Of a stretch of 64,000 bases of DNA, positions 1 through 9,018 are shown piece after piece; within the stretch, counting starts at the first letter, position 1; each line of letters starts with the position of its first letter. Source of the DNA: Sphingopyxis sp. UBA6723. Its GTDB lineage: Bacteria > Pseudomonadota > Alphaproteobacteria > Sphingomonadales > Sphingomonadaceae. The notes below the pieces were generated by a model. That model searched no databases. It was not told where the DNA came from and saw nothing but the letters and a program-made list of their open reading frames with translations. The translations under genes were made by a program, and so were the position numbers. The stretch lies in the NCBI RefSeq assembly GCF_002454115.1, contig NZ_DKIH01000006.1, forward strand, positions 282,962 to 346,961. Direction: 5' to 3'.

Positions 1-671
1 CCGAGCCGCGGCTCAAGCCCACCGACCAGCGCTTCATCGCCGAGCAGCGCGTCGAGATAGACCGGGGTCTCGGGAACGCGGACGCGCTGGACCTTGGTCG
101 AGATACAGCTGTGGAGATAGGTCAGCGTGTCGCCGTCGCCCAGCCATTCGGCCTCGGGCATGAAGCCTTCGACAAGGTGAAGCATGCGGCCGGTGCGGTC
201 GATGAAGCTTTTCAGCAATTCCTTGGGATCGACGCCGGTTTTCGAGCGACCCTCATAGAGCCAGGACTCAGCGCGCGCCGCTTCCTCTGCCGGCGGCATC
301 CACAAGAGGGTCAGATAATAGAAGCTCTCGAAATGGGCGCCTTGCTCGCGGAACTGCTCGCGGCGTTCGACATCGACCAGCTCGGACACCGCATCGGGAA
401 AATCGGACACCGGATAGGTCACCGCGGGCACGCGCTGGGCTTCGACAAAGACTGCCCAGCCCGACCCGAGGCGCCGCAGCGCGCTGTTGAGGCGCGCGGT
501 CACCGCGACGAGTTCGGCGGGCGTGGCGCTGTCAAGGTCGGGCCCGCGAAAGCGCGCCGTGCGCTGGAAGGCGCCGTCCTTGTTCAGCACCACGCCCTCC
601 GCCACCAGGCAGACCCAAGGGAGAAAATCGGCGAGGCGGGCGGATTTCGTGCGATATTCGGATAGGTTCAT
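1..671 (-). CDS. trbE: TrbE, VirB4-type conjugation ATPase (N-terminal part, cut by window edge)
   Basis: Only the first 223 or so codons are present; the gene continues past position 1. The product starts MNLSEYRTKSARLADFLPW, the usual opening of TrbE, and continues with the N-terminal domain that precedes the ATPase core, so no Walker motif is expected here. TrbE is the VirB4-class ATPase that energises pilus assembly and substrate transfer at the inner membrane. The ATG shares one base with the TrbD stop (TGATG), so the two are translationally coupled in a trbB-C-D-E run. The partner genes trbJ, L, F, G and I should lie just outside the window. Confidence 0.9.
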   Translation of the reverse strand, partial: MNLSEYRTKSARLADFLPWVCLVAEGVVLNKDGAFQRTARFRGPDLDSATPAELVAVTARLNSALRRLGSGWAVFVEAQRVPAVTYPVSDFPDAVSELVDVERREQFREQGAHFESFYYLTLLWMPPAEEAARAESWLYEGRSKTGVDPKELLKSFIDRTGRMLHLVEGFMPEAEWLGDGDTLTYLHSCISTKVQRVRVPETPVYLDALLGDEALVGGLEPRL

Positions 672-940
672 CATGGCTGCATCCAGACGGGATATTTGAG
701 GTGACGCCGGGCGACGTCGACGAATTGCGGGTCGTGGCGGGCAGCCCAGACCGAGAGGGCGTGGCCGATCGCCCAGATCGCGAGCCCGGCGAGCCAGAGG
801 CGGAGGCCGAGACCAATTGCCCCGGCAAGCGTGCCATTGGCGATCGCGAGGCTGCGCGGCGCGCCGCCGAGCAGGATGGGCTCGGCCAGCGCCCGGTGGA
901 CCGGCGCAAAGAAGCCCGGCACTTCCCCTTCCCGGCTCAT
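671..940 (-). CDS. trbD: TrbD, VirB3-like inner-membrane conjugation protein
   Basis: 89 residues starting MSREGEVPGFFAPVHRAL. It has the VirB3/TrbD layout: a short soluble start with the P-x-H-R-A-L-x-E-P-I-L-L-G-G-A-P-R stretch, then two hydrophobic segments at about residues 30-48 and 50-66. TrbD is a small membrane subunit of the type IV secretion channel, working next to TrbE. The start shares its last base with the first base of the TrbC stop. A longer open frame runs upstream but overlaps trbC completely, so the internal ATG at 940 was chosen. Confidence 0.88.
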   Translation of the reverse strand: MSREGEVPGFFAPVHRALAEPILLGGAPRSLAIANGTLAGAIGLGLRLWLAGLAIWAIGHALSVWAARHDPQFVDVARRHLKYPVWMQP

Positions 941-1272
941 CAGACGAGCGCTCCGCCGCCGAAGGAGAAGAAGGACAGAAAGAAACTCGAGGCAGCGAAG
1001 GCGATCGACAGGCCGAAGACGATCTGGACCAGCCGGCGAAAGCCGCCCGAGGTATCGCCGAAGGCAAGGCTGAGCCCCGTAACGATGATGATGATCACCG
1101 CGACGATCTTCGCCACCGGTCCCTCGATGCTCTCGAGGATCGACTGGAGCGGCGCCTCCCACGGCATCGACGAGCCGCCGGCATGAGCGGGAACCGACAC
1201 CGCAAGCGCGACGAAGAGCGCGGTGGAGCAGAGCATGGCGCGGCGCGCGCCATGCCGGAGGGCATGGATCAT
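940..1272 (-). CDS. trbC: TrbC, conjugative pilin precursor (VirB2-like)
   Basis: 110 residues. A signal peptide covers about residues 1-31 and ends near VPAHAGG, followed by two long hydrophobic helices (about 53-70 and 84-101) separated by a short loop, as in VirB2/TrbC pilins. It is expected to be processed in the inner membrane and built into the conjugative pilus. TraF, the peptidase that matures and cyclises TrbC in RP4-type systems, is encoded at 10263-10853, but whether this pilin is cyclic cannot be told from sequence. A GGAG site lies just before the ATG, and the ATG overlaps the trbB stop by 4 bases. Confidence 0.88.
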   Translation of the reverse strand: MIHALRHGARRAMLCSTALFVALAVSVPAHAGGSSMPWEAPLQSILESIEGPVAKIVAVIIIIVTGLSLAFGDTSGGFRRLVQIVFGLSIAFAASSFFLSFFSFGGGALV

Positions 1273-2252
1273 CGATTTTCTCCTTCAGGGGTGATGAGCG
1301 GGGTCAGCCGATATTCGAGGTTCAGCCGGTCAAAGCCGTCGATGCGGGCGAGTTCGGCGAGGCGCCGGCCCGTTCCGTCGCGTACGAGCACGGCGACCAG
1401 ATTGATCGTCTCGGCGAGAAGAGCGCGCGGGACGGTGATCACCGCTTCCTGGATGAGCTGCTCCATCCGGCGGAGCGCGCCAAGCGCACTTCCGGCATGG
1501 ATCGTTCCGACGCCGCCGGGATGACCGGTGCCCCATGCTTTCAGGAGATCCAGCGCTTCGGCGCCGCGCACCTCACCGATCGGAATGCGGTCGGGCCGCA
1601 GGCGCAGCGAAGAGCGGACGAGATCGGACAGCGATGCGACACCGTCCTTGGTGCGCATCGCGACGAGATTGCGCGCCGCGCACTGCAGTTCGCGCGTGTC
1701 CTCGATCAAGACAATCCGGTCGCTGCTTCCGGCAATTTCGGCGAGCAACGCGTTGGTCAGCGTCGTCTTGCCGGTCCCGGTGCCGCCCGCGACAAGAATG
1801 TTGAGCCGGTCGCGGACGCCGCAGCGCATAATATCCGCAGCGCCAGCCGACATGATGCCCGACGCGACATAATCGGCGAGCGTGAAGACCGCGATCGCCG
1901 GCTTGCGGATCGCGAAGGTCGGCGCCGAGACGACCGGGGGCAGCAGCCCCTCGAAGCGTTCGCCACCGTCCGGCAGCTCGGCCGAAACGCGCGGCGCGGC
2001 GCTGTGGACTTCGGCGCCGACATGATGCGCGACGAGACGGATGATGCGCTCGCCATCGGCGGCGCTCAGCGTTTCACCACTGTCCTCGATCCCTTGGCCG
2101 AGGCGATCAACCCAGAGCCGACCGTCGGGATTGAGCATGATTTCGATGACTACGCGGTCGGCGAGCCAATCCGCGATCGCGCCGCCCATCGCGGTGCGCA
2201 GCATGCGCGCGCTGCGGTGACGTGCCTCCAGCCGGATTGGTTCTGCGCCCAT
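1269..2252 (-). CDS. trbB: TrbB, VirB11-type secretion ATPase
   Basis: 327 residues from the chosen start (MGAEPIRLEARHRSARMLRT). It has the Walker A motif GGTGTGKTT, an IEDTRELQ Asp-box region, and a late G-HPGG-x-G-T-I-H-A segment, all typical of VirB11/TrbB hexameric ATPases that sit under the inner-membrane channel. The open frame extends to 2399, but the extra 49 residues do not resemble TrbB and cross the divergent promoter region, so the ATG at 2252 gives a normal family length. It opens the trbBCDE run. Bases 2253-2460 are the shared regulatory gap with the HTH gene on the other strand. Confidence 0.88.
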   Translation of the reverse strand: MGAEPIRLEARHRSARMLRTAMGGAIADWLADRVVIEIMLNPDGRLWVDRLGQGIEDSGETLSAADGERIIRLVAHHVGAEVHSAAPRVSAELPDGGERFEGLLPPVVSAPTFAIRKPAIAVFTLADYVASGIMSAGAADIMRCGVRDRLNILVAGGTGTGKTTLTNALLAEIAGSSDRIVLIEDTRELQCAARNLVAMRTKDGVASLSDLVRSSLRLRPDRIPIGEVRGAEALDLLKAWGTGHPGGVGTIHAGSALGALRRMEQLIQEAVITVPRALLAETINLVAVLVRDGTGRRLAELARIDGFDRLNLEYRLTPLITPEGENR

Positions 2253-2460
2253 CGGGAACCCCGTTTCATGAGCCTTGGCGACGATGCCCGGCTCGACGGG
2301 GATGAGTAAGAGACGCAGAGAAAACCCAAATTCAACAAGGTTTTCGTGCCGTCGTACCGTCTCGTAGAAAGACAGGCCGTGGCGTAGGTCGCTCCGCATC
2401 GGAACGGATAAAAATCATGGTGGAACTTGTGAAACGCCCGATTTTGACAACAGTGTAACA

Positions 2461-2976
2461 ATGACTGATTCGGGGTCGCAGCCGTCAGAGGATGAATTGT
2501 GCTGGGCGCGGCTCACGGACAAGCAACGTGCTTGTCTCGATCTTGTGCTTGAGCATCAGACCTCAAAGCAGATTGCGCGGCGGCTCGACATCTCCAAACA
2601 GGCCGTCGATCTCAGGCTCACGACCGCGCGCGATATTCTGGGAGCGGATAGCAGAGCCGAGGCGGCCGTCCGCTATGCGCGTCTCAAACGGACCTATGAC
2701 CGAATACCATGGGATCCGATCATACTACCGCCGCAGGCCAGACTGATGCGATCCGATTTCCCGGACGGAGAGCCGGCCGCATTGGCGCTGAACGATCATG
2801 CATCGCTCGCCAAGCATCCCAATGCGGTCGACCCGCCGTTAAAGGGTCTCTGGAGGCGCGATCACGCGCGTTCGAGCAAAGTCTGGATCATGGCGGCGAT
2901 GTTCGCCGGATTGATCCTGCTGACGCTGGCGGGGGTGACGATCGGTGAAACGCTAACGCGGCTGATCTCCGGCTGA
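2461..2976 (+). CDS. LuxR-type HTH protein with C-terminal membrane helix
   Basis: 171 residues. Residues 15-70 read as a LuxR/sigma-region-4-like helix-turn-helix (LTDKQRACLDLVLEHQTSKQ followed by IARRLDISKQAVDLRL). Residues about 141-165 form one hydrophobic helix (IMAAMFAGLILLTLAGVTI), so the DNA-binding domain is probably tethered to the inner membrane on the cytoplasmic side. It is divergent from trbB across a 208-base gap, which suggests that it controls the trb genes or responds to the state of the transfer machinery. That role is inferred from position. I recognise the domain but not a named gene. Confidence 0.8.
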   Translation: MTDSGSQPSEDELCWARLTDKQRACLDLVLEHQTSKQIARRLDISKQAVDLRLTTARDILGADSRAEAAVRYARLKRTYDRIPWDPIILPPQARLMRSDFPDGEPAALALNDHASLAKHPNAVDPPLKGLWRRDHARSSKVWIMAAMFAGLILLTLAGVTIGETLTRLISG

Positions 2977-3035
2977 TTCTTTTATTCTGTCCACAATCAT
3001 GGGCCGGAGCGGGAGCTTCCGGCAGAGGAGAAGTC

Positions 3036-3368
3036 ATGTCCCAAGAAATTACCATCACGGCAGCACGCCTGATCCGCGACGTCCCTGCCGCCGAAGTCAG
3101 GATCGACGATGCGCTCATCGCAGTGTCTTCGCTGATGACCAGCGTCGTCACCGCACGGCGGGACACCAACGGGGTGCCGGCGACCAGAGGCCAGGCAACG
3201 ATCCGCCGATTGATGAAGGCGCAAATGGCGCTGGTCGACGTTAGCGGCGATATCCTGCGGGTCCACGGCGAGCTCGCCGATATCGGGCGCGAGACGGCGG
3301 GTTATGACCTGCATGAATGCCCGTCGATCGCGGAGGCAGGAGCGAGCGCGCAGGCCGCTGTGGCCTGA
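3036..3368 (+). CDS. Small conserved element protein of unknown function
   Basis: 110 residues, starting MSQEITITAARLIRDVPAAE. A strong GGCAGAGGAGA ribosome site precedes the ATG. The sequence is largely helical (SLMTSVVTARRD, ATIRRLMKAQMALVDVSGDI), with no cysteine pairs, no membrane segment and no recognised catalytic motif. It sits 59 bases after the HTH-membrane gene and 41 bases before the membrane protein at 3410, in one short plus-strand run. I do not recognise the family; a small accessory or partner protein of the element is the most that can be said. Confidence 0.7.
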   Translation: MSQEITITAARLIRDVPAAEVRIDDALIAVSSLMTSVVTARRDTNGVPATRGQATIRRLMKAQMALVDVSGDILRVHGELADIGRETAGYDLHECPSIAEAGASAQAAVA

Positions 3369-3409
3369 CGCCGGTTGACCGGGAGCGACAGTCGTGAAAC
3401 TTTCAGGGC

Positions 3410-3883
3410 ATGCGCATCGCCTTGTTTCTCGCTTTCTTGGCTGTTGCTGTCGGCTATGCGGCCTGGAAGGGTGGCGGGCCGGAACGGACGATGGCGGCGA
3501 TCGCAGTGACGATGGTGGGCTTGGACCAATTGCTCCACCTGTTCGTTCCGCCGACCTTCGCTTCGCTCGACACCGGCCATCTCACGATCGACCTGTTTGG
3601 AGCCGCATCCACCGTCACGCTCGCGCTGTTTGCGCATCGCTTCTGGCCTATGTGCATCGCCGTCTTGCACATGGTCCCCCTCCTTGCCCACACGAGCCGG
3701 ATTCTCGACGTGGCGCTGCATCCGGCAGCCTATCTCGCGATGCAGGTGGCAACGTCCTGGCCGGTGCCGGCGATCCTCATCCTCGCAACCTGGCGTCACC
3801 GGCGTCGGCTGGCGCGCGGCGACAGCGAGCCATGCTGGCAAATCTCGTCGCGGCCATCGATCCCGAGCATTGCGAGTCCCTAG
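3410..3883 (+). CDS. Polytopic membrane protein, function unknown
   Basis: 157 residues with about four hydrophobic segments near residues 3-20, 26-46, 62-90 and 103-122, including IALFLAFLAVAVGYAAW at the start. The last 35 residues (WRHRRRLARGDSEPCWQISS onward) are soluble. The 3' end overlaps the RadC-type gene by 52 bases in a different frame, so the C-terminal tail may be constrained by that overlap. The ribosome site (CAGGG) is weak. No family was recognised. It belongs to the small plus-strand block of the conjugative element. Confidence 0.62.
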   Translation: MRIALFLAFLAVAVGYAAWKGGGPERTMAAIAVTMVGLDQLLHLFVPPTFASLDTGHLTIDLFGAASTVTLALFAHRFWPMCIAVLHMVPLLAHTSRILDVALHPAAYLAMQVATSWPVPAILILATWRHRRRLARGDSEPCWQISSRPSIPSIASP

Positions 3884-4821
3884 CCGAGCGATTGCTCGCG
3901 GAACATCGGACCCTGGCGCGGCTCTTCGCGCAGTCCCCCGAAGCGCTGGCGCGAACGCTCGGCAAGGACAGCCCGGTCGGCGCTATGATCGTTGCCGCGC
4001 ACCGCGCGACATTGGAGGCCATGCGCGAAGAGCTGAGCGGTCGCGGCATCGACCCCGACAATCCCAAATTACTGTGTTATCTGAGGGCATCGATGGGAGC
4101 GCTTCCCGACGAGGCGCTGCGCGTGCTGTTCCTTGACCCGTCGCATCGCCTCATCGCCGATGAACAATTACAGCGCGGAACGCTCGGCCATCTCGCAGTC
4201 TATCCGCGCACCATATTTCGGCGGGCGATCGAACTCGACGCCGCCGCGATCATTCTCGTCCACAACCATCCGAGCGGCGACCCAGCGCCCAGCCGGTGCG
4301 ATATCGAGGCGACCGAGCGCCTGGCTACGATAGGACAAGCGCTCGACGTCGAGGTGCTGGAACATATCATTGTCGCGCTCCGGGGGCATCGGATGATCCT
4401 CCGGGGGCGATCCACCTCTGGTTCGACGTCTTCGCCCGGCACGCTACTTCGCGACAGAATTGCCGATTGGCGGAACTCACCCGATGCCGAGTTGGCGCTC
4501 GCCAACGCGCAGCGCGTATGGCGGCGGCGCCTTCTGCGCCGACAACTTGTCGGCGCGGAAGGCCTGTTCGGCGAACCGGCTTGGGATATGCTCATCGATC
4601 TCTTCATCCATGAGGCAGCGGCGAAATCAGTATCGACCAGCTCGCTTTGTATCGCGTCGGGCCTTCCGAGAACGACGGCCCTCAGGCTGCTGCAGCGCCT
4701 TTGCGACGAGGGACTGTTGGCGCGGGAGCCGGATCGCCACGACGGAAGACGCAATTTCATCCGGATGGCCCCCGATCTCGCGCACCGCCTCCTGGCCTAT
4801 TTCGCGGCGGGCGACGAATGA
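3832..4821 (+). CDS. RadC/JAB-type metalloprotein fused to a winged-helix domain
   Basis: 329 residues from the ATG at 3832. Residues about 80-195 are a RadC-like JAB domain with the metal motif HNHPSGD (near residue 142) and an upstream Glu. Residues about 205-320 contain a winged-helix region (SSLCIASGLPRTTALRLLQR then LCDEGLLAREPDRHDGRRNF) like MarR-family readers. RadC proteins are common on mobile elements; their molecular role is unsettled and they are often linked to DNA repair or recombination. The winged-helix tail is not part of ordinary RadC. The longer open frame to 3394 overlaps the membrane-protein gene and was not used. The 3' end overlaps the CopG gene by 25 bases, tail to tail. 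Confidence 0.82.
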   Translation: MLANLVAAIDPEHCESLAERLLAEHRTLARLFAQSPEALARTLGKDSPVGAMIVAAHRATLEAMREELSGRGIDPDNPKLLCYLRASMGALPDEALRVLFLDPSHRLIADEQLQRGTLGHLAVYPRTIFRRAIELDAAAIILVHNHPSGDPAPSRCDIEATERLATIGQALDVEVLEHIIVALRGHRMILRGRSTSGSTSSPGTLLRDRIADWRNSPDAELALANAQRVWRRRLLRRQLVGAEGLFGEPAWDMLIDLFIHEAAAKSVSTSSLCIASGLPRTTALRLLQRLCDEGLLAREPDRHDGRRNFIRMAPDLAHRLLAYFAAGDE

Positions 4822-5234
4822 TCGCCGTCCATATCGCGCGACAATTCGTCACCAAGCTTCGGCCCGAGCTCCATCCGGCGGCTCAACGAATCGACAAAGG
4901 CCTCCCACCGTTTCTTGCCGGTCACCTGCGCCGCCCGGAGTGCCGCGTCGGGGAGCGGGGGATTGTTGATCAGCCAGGAGCGGACGAACAGCGCGAAGCC
5001 TTCGTTCGACAATTCGACATGCCATTCGAGCCGGTCGAGTTGCCGCGACAGCCGATCGAGCCGCCGCGTCAGCACGGCCTCAAGTCGCTCCTCATGATCG
5101 GGAGTGAGCAAAGATGCGAGCGCGGCCTCGACGATGTCGGTGCGCGTGATGCGGCGGCTGCTCGCGCGTTCGTCGAGCTGGCGCGCCAGCGCGCTATCGA
5201 TCCGGAAGGTCCGCTTGACCGACGACTTCCTCAT
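4797..5234 (-). CDS. CopG-type ribbon-helix-helix protein of the transfer region
   Basis: 145 residues. The N-terminus (VKRTFRIDSALARQLDERAS then SRRITRTDIVEAALASLLTP) is a ribbon-helix-helix DNA-binding fold, followed by a helical segment rich in Arg and Leu (RRLDRLSRQLDRLEWHVELS) that looks like a coiled coil. It overlaps TraG by 4 bases (ATGA) and is coupled to it, in the place where trb-type elements carry a TraJ/MobC-like accessory DNA-binding protein. A role in binding near the transfer origin or controlling traG is inferred from that context. Confidence 0.82.
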   Translation of the reverse strand: MRKSSVKRTFRIDSALARQLDERASSRRITRTDIVEAALASLLTPDHEERLEAVLTRRLDRLSRQLDRLEWHVELSNEGFALFVRSWLINNPPLPDAALRAAQVTGKKRWEAFVDSLSRRMELGPKLGDELSRDMDGDHSSPAAK

Positions 5235-7243
5235 AGTTCGATCCCGTCGTCCGGATCCTGCGACGCCAGGCGGGCGCCGCGGCGCATCGCACCGTCGATC
5301 GCCTTGCGCTCGCGGACGGGGTCATCCTCTCGTTCCTCGGTTGCGAAATCGAACTCGCTGACATCCGGGCGAGCCTCAGATACGATATTCTCATGGTCGG
5401 CCATCGCCGGCTCCTGCCGGATACCGCTGTTGGCGTCGCTATCGTCCTCCTCGCCGTCGCTCGCATCGGGGATCTCATCATGAACTGCGATCTCGACCTT
5501 CCCGCCGGACAGGTCTTTCGGTCGTTCCAACGCGCTCCAGTCGTCGGGACGGCTTTCGCCGACTTGCGGCGGCGCGGGCGGCGGCAGGATCCGCGCCATC
5601 AATCGGGGGTCGGCATAGTATTTGGCCTTGCTCGCCCGGATCGGCGCGACGCCGGCGACCATGACGATTTCCTGATCGGGCGGCAGTTGCATGACCTCGC
5701 CGGGCGTCAGCAAGGCGCGGGCCGTCTCGGTCCGCGAGACCATCAGATGGCCAAGCCAGGGCGATAGCCGGTGCCCGGCATAATTTTTCATTGCGCGCAT
5801 TTCGGTGGCGGTGCCGAGCGCGTCCGAGATCCGCTTGGCCGTCCGCTCGTCGTTTGTCGCGAAGCTGACTCGGACGTGACAATTGTCGAGGATGGCGTTG
5901 TTCTGGCCGTAAGCCTTCTCGATCTGATTCAAGGACTGGGCGATCAGAAACGCCTTGATCCCATAGCCGGCCATGAAGGCGAGCGCGCTCTCGAAGAAAT
6001 CGAGCCGCCTCAGCGCCGGAAATTCATCGAGCATGAGAAGAAGGCGCTGCGACCGCGCACGCGGATTAAGTTCCTCGGTGAGCCGCCGCCCGATCTGATT
6101 GAGGATCAGACGAATGAGCGGCTTGGTGCGGCTGATGTCGCCGGGCGGCACGACGAGATAGAGCGAGGTCGCCGTCTCCCCCGCCACAAGGTCGGCGATG
6201 CGCCAGTCCGACCGCCGCGTCACCGCAGCGATGACGGGGTCGCGGTAAAGCCCTAGAAAGGACATGGCGGTCGAAAGGACGCCCGACCGCTCATTGGCCG
6301 ACTTGTTGAGCAGATCCTGCGCCGCCGCCGCGACGACGGGATGGATACCCTTCTCGCCGAGATGTGCCGTCGACTGCATGATGCGCAGGGTCGAGGCGAT
6401 ACCGCGCCGCGGATCGGAGAGGAAGGCCGCGACGCCTGCGAGCGATTTATCCTCTTCGGCATAAAGAACATGCAGGATGGCTCCGACGAGAAGCGAGTGG
6501 CTCGTTTTCTCCCAATGGTTGCGCTTCTCGAGGCTGCCTTCCGGATCGACAAGTACGTCGGCGACATTCTGGACGTCGCGCACCTCCCACGCGCCGCGCC
6601 GCACTTCGAGGAGAGGATTGTAAGCGGCCGACGCGATATTGGTGGGATCGAAGAGCAGGACGCGCCCATGCTGGGCCCGGAACCCCGACGTCAGCTGCCA
6701 ATTCTCGCCCTTGATGTCATGCACGATGCAGCTGCCCGGCCAGGTGAGCAGCGTCGGCACGACAAGCCCGACGCCCTTGCCCGACCGTGTCGGCGCGAAG
6801 CATAGGATATGTTCGGCGCCGTCATGGCGAAGATAGCTCCGACCAAAGCGCCCCAAGATGACCCCAGCCTCGTCGAGCATGCCTGCGCGGCGGATATCGC
6901 CAGCCTCGGCCCAGCGCGCTGAACCGTAGGTCTCGGCGCGCTGCCGCTCACGGGCCCTCCACACCGACATGGAAATCGCGACAATGATCGAGGCGAAGCC
7001 GCCCGACGCCGCGATCATGGCGCCGCGGTAGAAAATCGGCGGCGCATAGGCATCATAGGCAAACCACCACCAGAAGAAGGCGGGCGGCGGATAGACCGGA
7101 TAGTCACCGATGCGGAACCAGGGCGCGCCGAGCGCCGGCTGAAATCCAAGCGCGCCCGCGGTCCACTGCGTCGCTGCCCAGACCGCGAAGATCACGATCG
7201 AACCGACCGCAGTAATCTGTCCCCAGAGGATCTTGTCGTTCAT
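5231..7243 (-). CDS. traG: TraG/VirD4-type coupling protein
   Basis: 670 residues from the ATG at 7243 (MNDKILWGQITAVGSIVIFA). Two N-terminal membrane segments (about residues 8-28 and 63-90) precede a soluble ATPase with Walker A FAPTRSGKGVGLVVPTLL (about residue 140) and Walker B LLMLDEFPAL (about 400). This is the hexameric inner-membrane protein that brings the relaxase-DNA complex to the secretion channel. The C-terminal 100 residues are acidic and low-complexity. The open frame upstream of 7243 overlaps the relaxase gene out of frame and is ignored. Both the relaxase upstream and CopG downstream support the assignment. Confidence 0.93.
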   Translation of the reverse strand: MNDKILWGQITAVGSIVIFAVWAATQWTAGALGFQPALGAPWFRIGDYPVYPPPAFFWWWFAYDAYAPPIFYRGAMIAASGGFASIIVAISMSVWRARERQRAETYGSARWAEAGDIRRAGMLDEAGVILGRFGRSYLRHDGAEHILCFAPTRSGKGVGLVVPTLLTWPGSCIVHDIKGENWQLTSGFRAQHGRVLLFDPTNIASAAYNPLLEVRRGAWEVRDVQNVADVLVDPEGSLEKRNHWEKTSHSLLVGAILHVLYAEEDKSLAGVAAFLSDPRRGIASTLRIMQSTAHLGEKGIHPVVAAAAQDLLNKSANERSGVLSTAMSFLGLYRDPVIAAVTRRSDWRIADLVAGETATSLYLVVPPGDISRTKPLIRLILNQIGRRLTEELNPRARSQRLLLMLDEFPALRRLDFFESALAFMAGYGIKAFLIAQSLNQIEKAYGQNNAILDNCHVRVSFATNDERTAKRISDALGTATEMRAMKNYAGHRLSPWLGHLMVSRTETARALLTPGEVMQLPPDQEIVMVAGVAPIRASKAKYYADPRLMARILPPPAPPQVGESRPDDWSALERPKDLSGGKVEIAVHDEIPDASDGEEDDSDANSGIRQEPAMADHENIVSEARPDVSEFDFATEEREDDPVRERKAIDGAMRRGARLASQDPDDGIEL

Positions 7244-7257
7244 TGCAAAATGCCTTT

Positions 7258-9018
7258 CTAGATGCCGATGCCCCGGCCCAGCGCCCAATCGACCGAGCCG
7301 CCGGGGGACATGGTGCCGGTGATGTGCTGGCCGAGATGGCGGTCGAGCGCGGGGCGCCAGGGGACGAGCTGGAAACCCAGCCCGTCGTCGATCATGGCGA
7401 AGCGCCCCGATGCGAGCGTCACGCGCTCGCGGTAGACGCCGCTCACATAGTCGCCGGCAGCCGACGATTTGTGGGCAAGGCCGGTCCGCTCGGCAATCGA
7501 TGCGGTCGCGGCTTCCAGTTCGCGCGAAGCGAGCTTGTCGATGAGCCCGGATGACAGGGTCAGCCGGTCCCCGGCGCGCGACGCCAATCCCTGCTCGACG
7601 AGATAGCGCGCCCGCTTCTCCATCGCCTGGCGGATTTCGAGACCGAAGCCATTCCCGCACGCGACCGGTTCACGGGCGACGAGTTGGCGGTCGAGCCAGG
7701 TCGGGCCGGGCGCGGTGACCTGCGACGCGAGCGGGAGGTCCGAGCGCGTCGCAAGCGACATATGCGCGCGCCCCTTGCCATCCTCCCAACTGCGGAGCTC
7801 GACGATCGAGCCCGGCCTGGCATCACCGGTCATCTCCATGTAGTTGAAGCGGATGTGATGGGTTCGCCCGTCGGCGCCGTCGACGATCGCATAGGCGCTG
7901 CCGGCAAGTTCGTCATGCAACCCCCGCTCGACAAGGCGGCCCACGATCGCGGTCTCGGGCGCGCCGTCGTGAAGCGCGAGCGCGGCGGGATCGAAGCGGC
8001 GCCCGCCGCGCGACAGCGCGCGGTGCATCGTCTTGATGATATCGCCGCGCACCGCGACCTCGCGCAGCGCCGGCTCGGCGCCGGCCCCGAGCGCCCAAAG
8101 GCCGGCGCCCTGCCGCTCGGCGAGACCCATCTGCTCGAGCCGGGCGGCGCGGCCGACCAGCAGGCCGTGCATATGCCGGTCTTCGTTCGCTGCGGGGCGC
8201 AGATCGATGACTCCGCCCGCTTCGTCGGCGAGCCTCTGCAGTCGGGCATCGAGACTTGTCCAGCGATCGGCATCGACTTCGCGCGCGAGCGCGCTTTGCA
8301 TGTCGAGCTCACTGCGTGGACCGAGTTCGAGCGTTGCAAGTGCTTCGGCCCGTCCGCGAATGCCTGCGGCGATATAGCCGCGGTCGATGACGAGATCGGC
8401 GCCATCATCGGTGACGCCGCGCACGAGGATATGGATATGCGGATTGTCGGTGTTCCAATGATCGACCGCGACCCAGTCGAGGCGGGTCTGGAGATCGCGT
8501 CCCATGTCCGTCATGAGATCGCGCGTGAAGGAACGGAGATCGCCGAGATCCGCGGCGTCCTCCGGGCTCACGATCAGCCGGAAGTGATGCCGGTCGTCTT
8601 CGCAGCGCGCGGCGAAGGCATCGCGATCGGCGGCGTCGCCGCCCGCATCGAACATGCTCGCGTCGCGGCCGTCACGGGTCACGCCTTCCCGCTCGAGATA
8701 GGAGATATGACGCGCCAGCGGCGCGGCGCGAAACCGCGCGCCTTGGTGGCGGACGACGCGCGCCATGACCGTGACGCGCCGGGCGCCAGGCTGACGGCGC
8801 ATCGCCGCCATGGCCCGCCGGCCCCGTCCATGCGTGCCGGTCCCGCCGCCAGCGCCGCGGCCAGGCCGCGAGCGGGTGTAGCCCGACCGCGAGGCTGCTT
8901 TGCGCACCTGTGTAGCGAGCCGCTTGCCCTTGCCTGCCGACCCTGCCCCGCGATCGCGGCTCCGTCCCGGCCTGATGCGGAAATCATGGTCGTCACCGCG
9001 CATCGGGGGCGGTGCCAT
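7258..9018 (-). CDS. VirD2-type relaxase with DUF3363-like C-terminal region
   Basis: 586 residues. The first 75 residues are basic and disordered-looking. The relaxase domain follows, with the candidate catalytic Tyr in RHISYLEREGVTRDG (about residue 106), EDDRHHFRLIVSPEDA, and the histidine cluster DNPHIHILVRG (near 190). The C-terminal half resembles the DUF3363 region of this family. It would nick at the element's oriT and pilot the DNA to TraG, whose gene starts 14 bases downstream. The start is uncertain: ATG at 9018 and ATG at 9003 are both possible and neither has a good ribosome site. Bases 9019-9222 hold no gene. Confidence 0.9.
   Translation of the reverse strand: MAPPPMRGDDHDFRIRPGRSRDRGAGSAGKGKRLATQVRKAASRSGYTRSRPGRGAGGGTGTHGRGRRAMAAMRRQPGARRVTVMARVVRHQGARFRAAPLARHISYLEREGVTRDGRDASMFDAGGDAADRDAFAARCEDDRHHFRLIVSPEDAADLGDLRSFTRDLMTDMGRDLQTRLDWVAVDHWNTDNPHIHILVRGVTDDGADLVIDRGYIAAGIRGRAEALATLELGPRSELDMQSALAREVDADRWTSLDARLQRLADEAGGVIDLRPAANEDRHMHGLLVGRAARLEQMGLAERQGAGLWALGAGAEPALREVAVRGDIIKTMHRALSRGGRRFDPAALALHDGAPETAIVGRLVERGLHDELAGSAYAIVDGADGRTHHIRFNYMEMTGDARPGSIVELRSWEDGKGRAHMSLATRSDLPLASQVTAPGPTWLDRQLVAREPVACGNGFGLEIRQAMEKRARYLVEQGLASRAGDRLTLSSGLIDKLASRELEAATASIAERTGLAHKSSAAGDYVSGVYRERVTLASGRFAMIDDGLGFQLVPWRPALDRHLGQHITGTMSPGGSVDWALGRGIGI

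Noticed and set aside
3394..3831. Upstream extension of the RadC frame
   Set aside because: It overlaps the membrane-protein gene and the added sequence is unlike RadC; ATG at 3832 fits the family.
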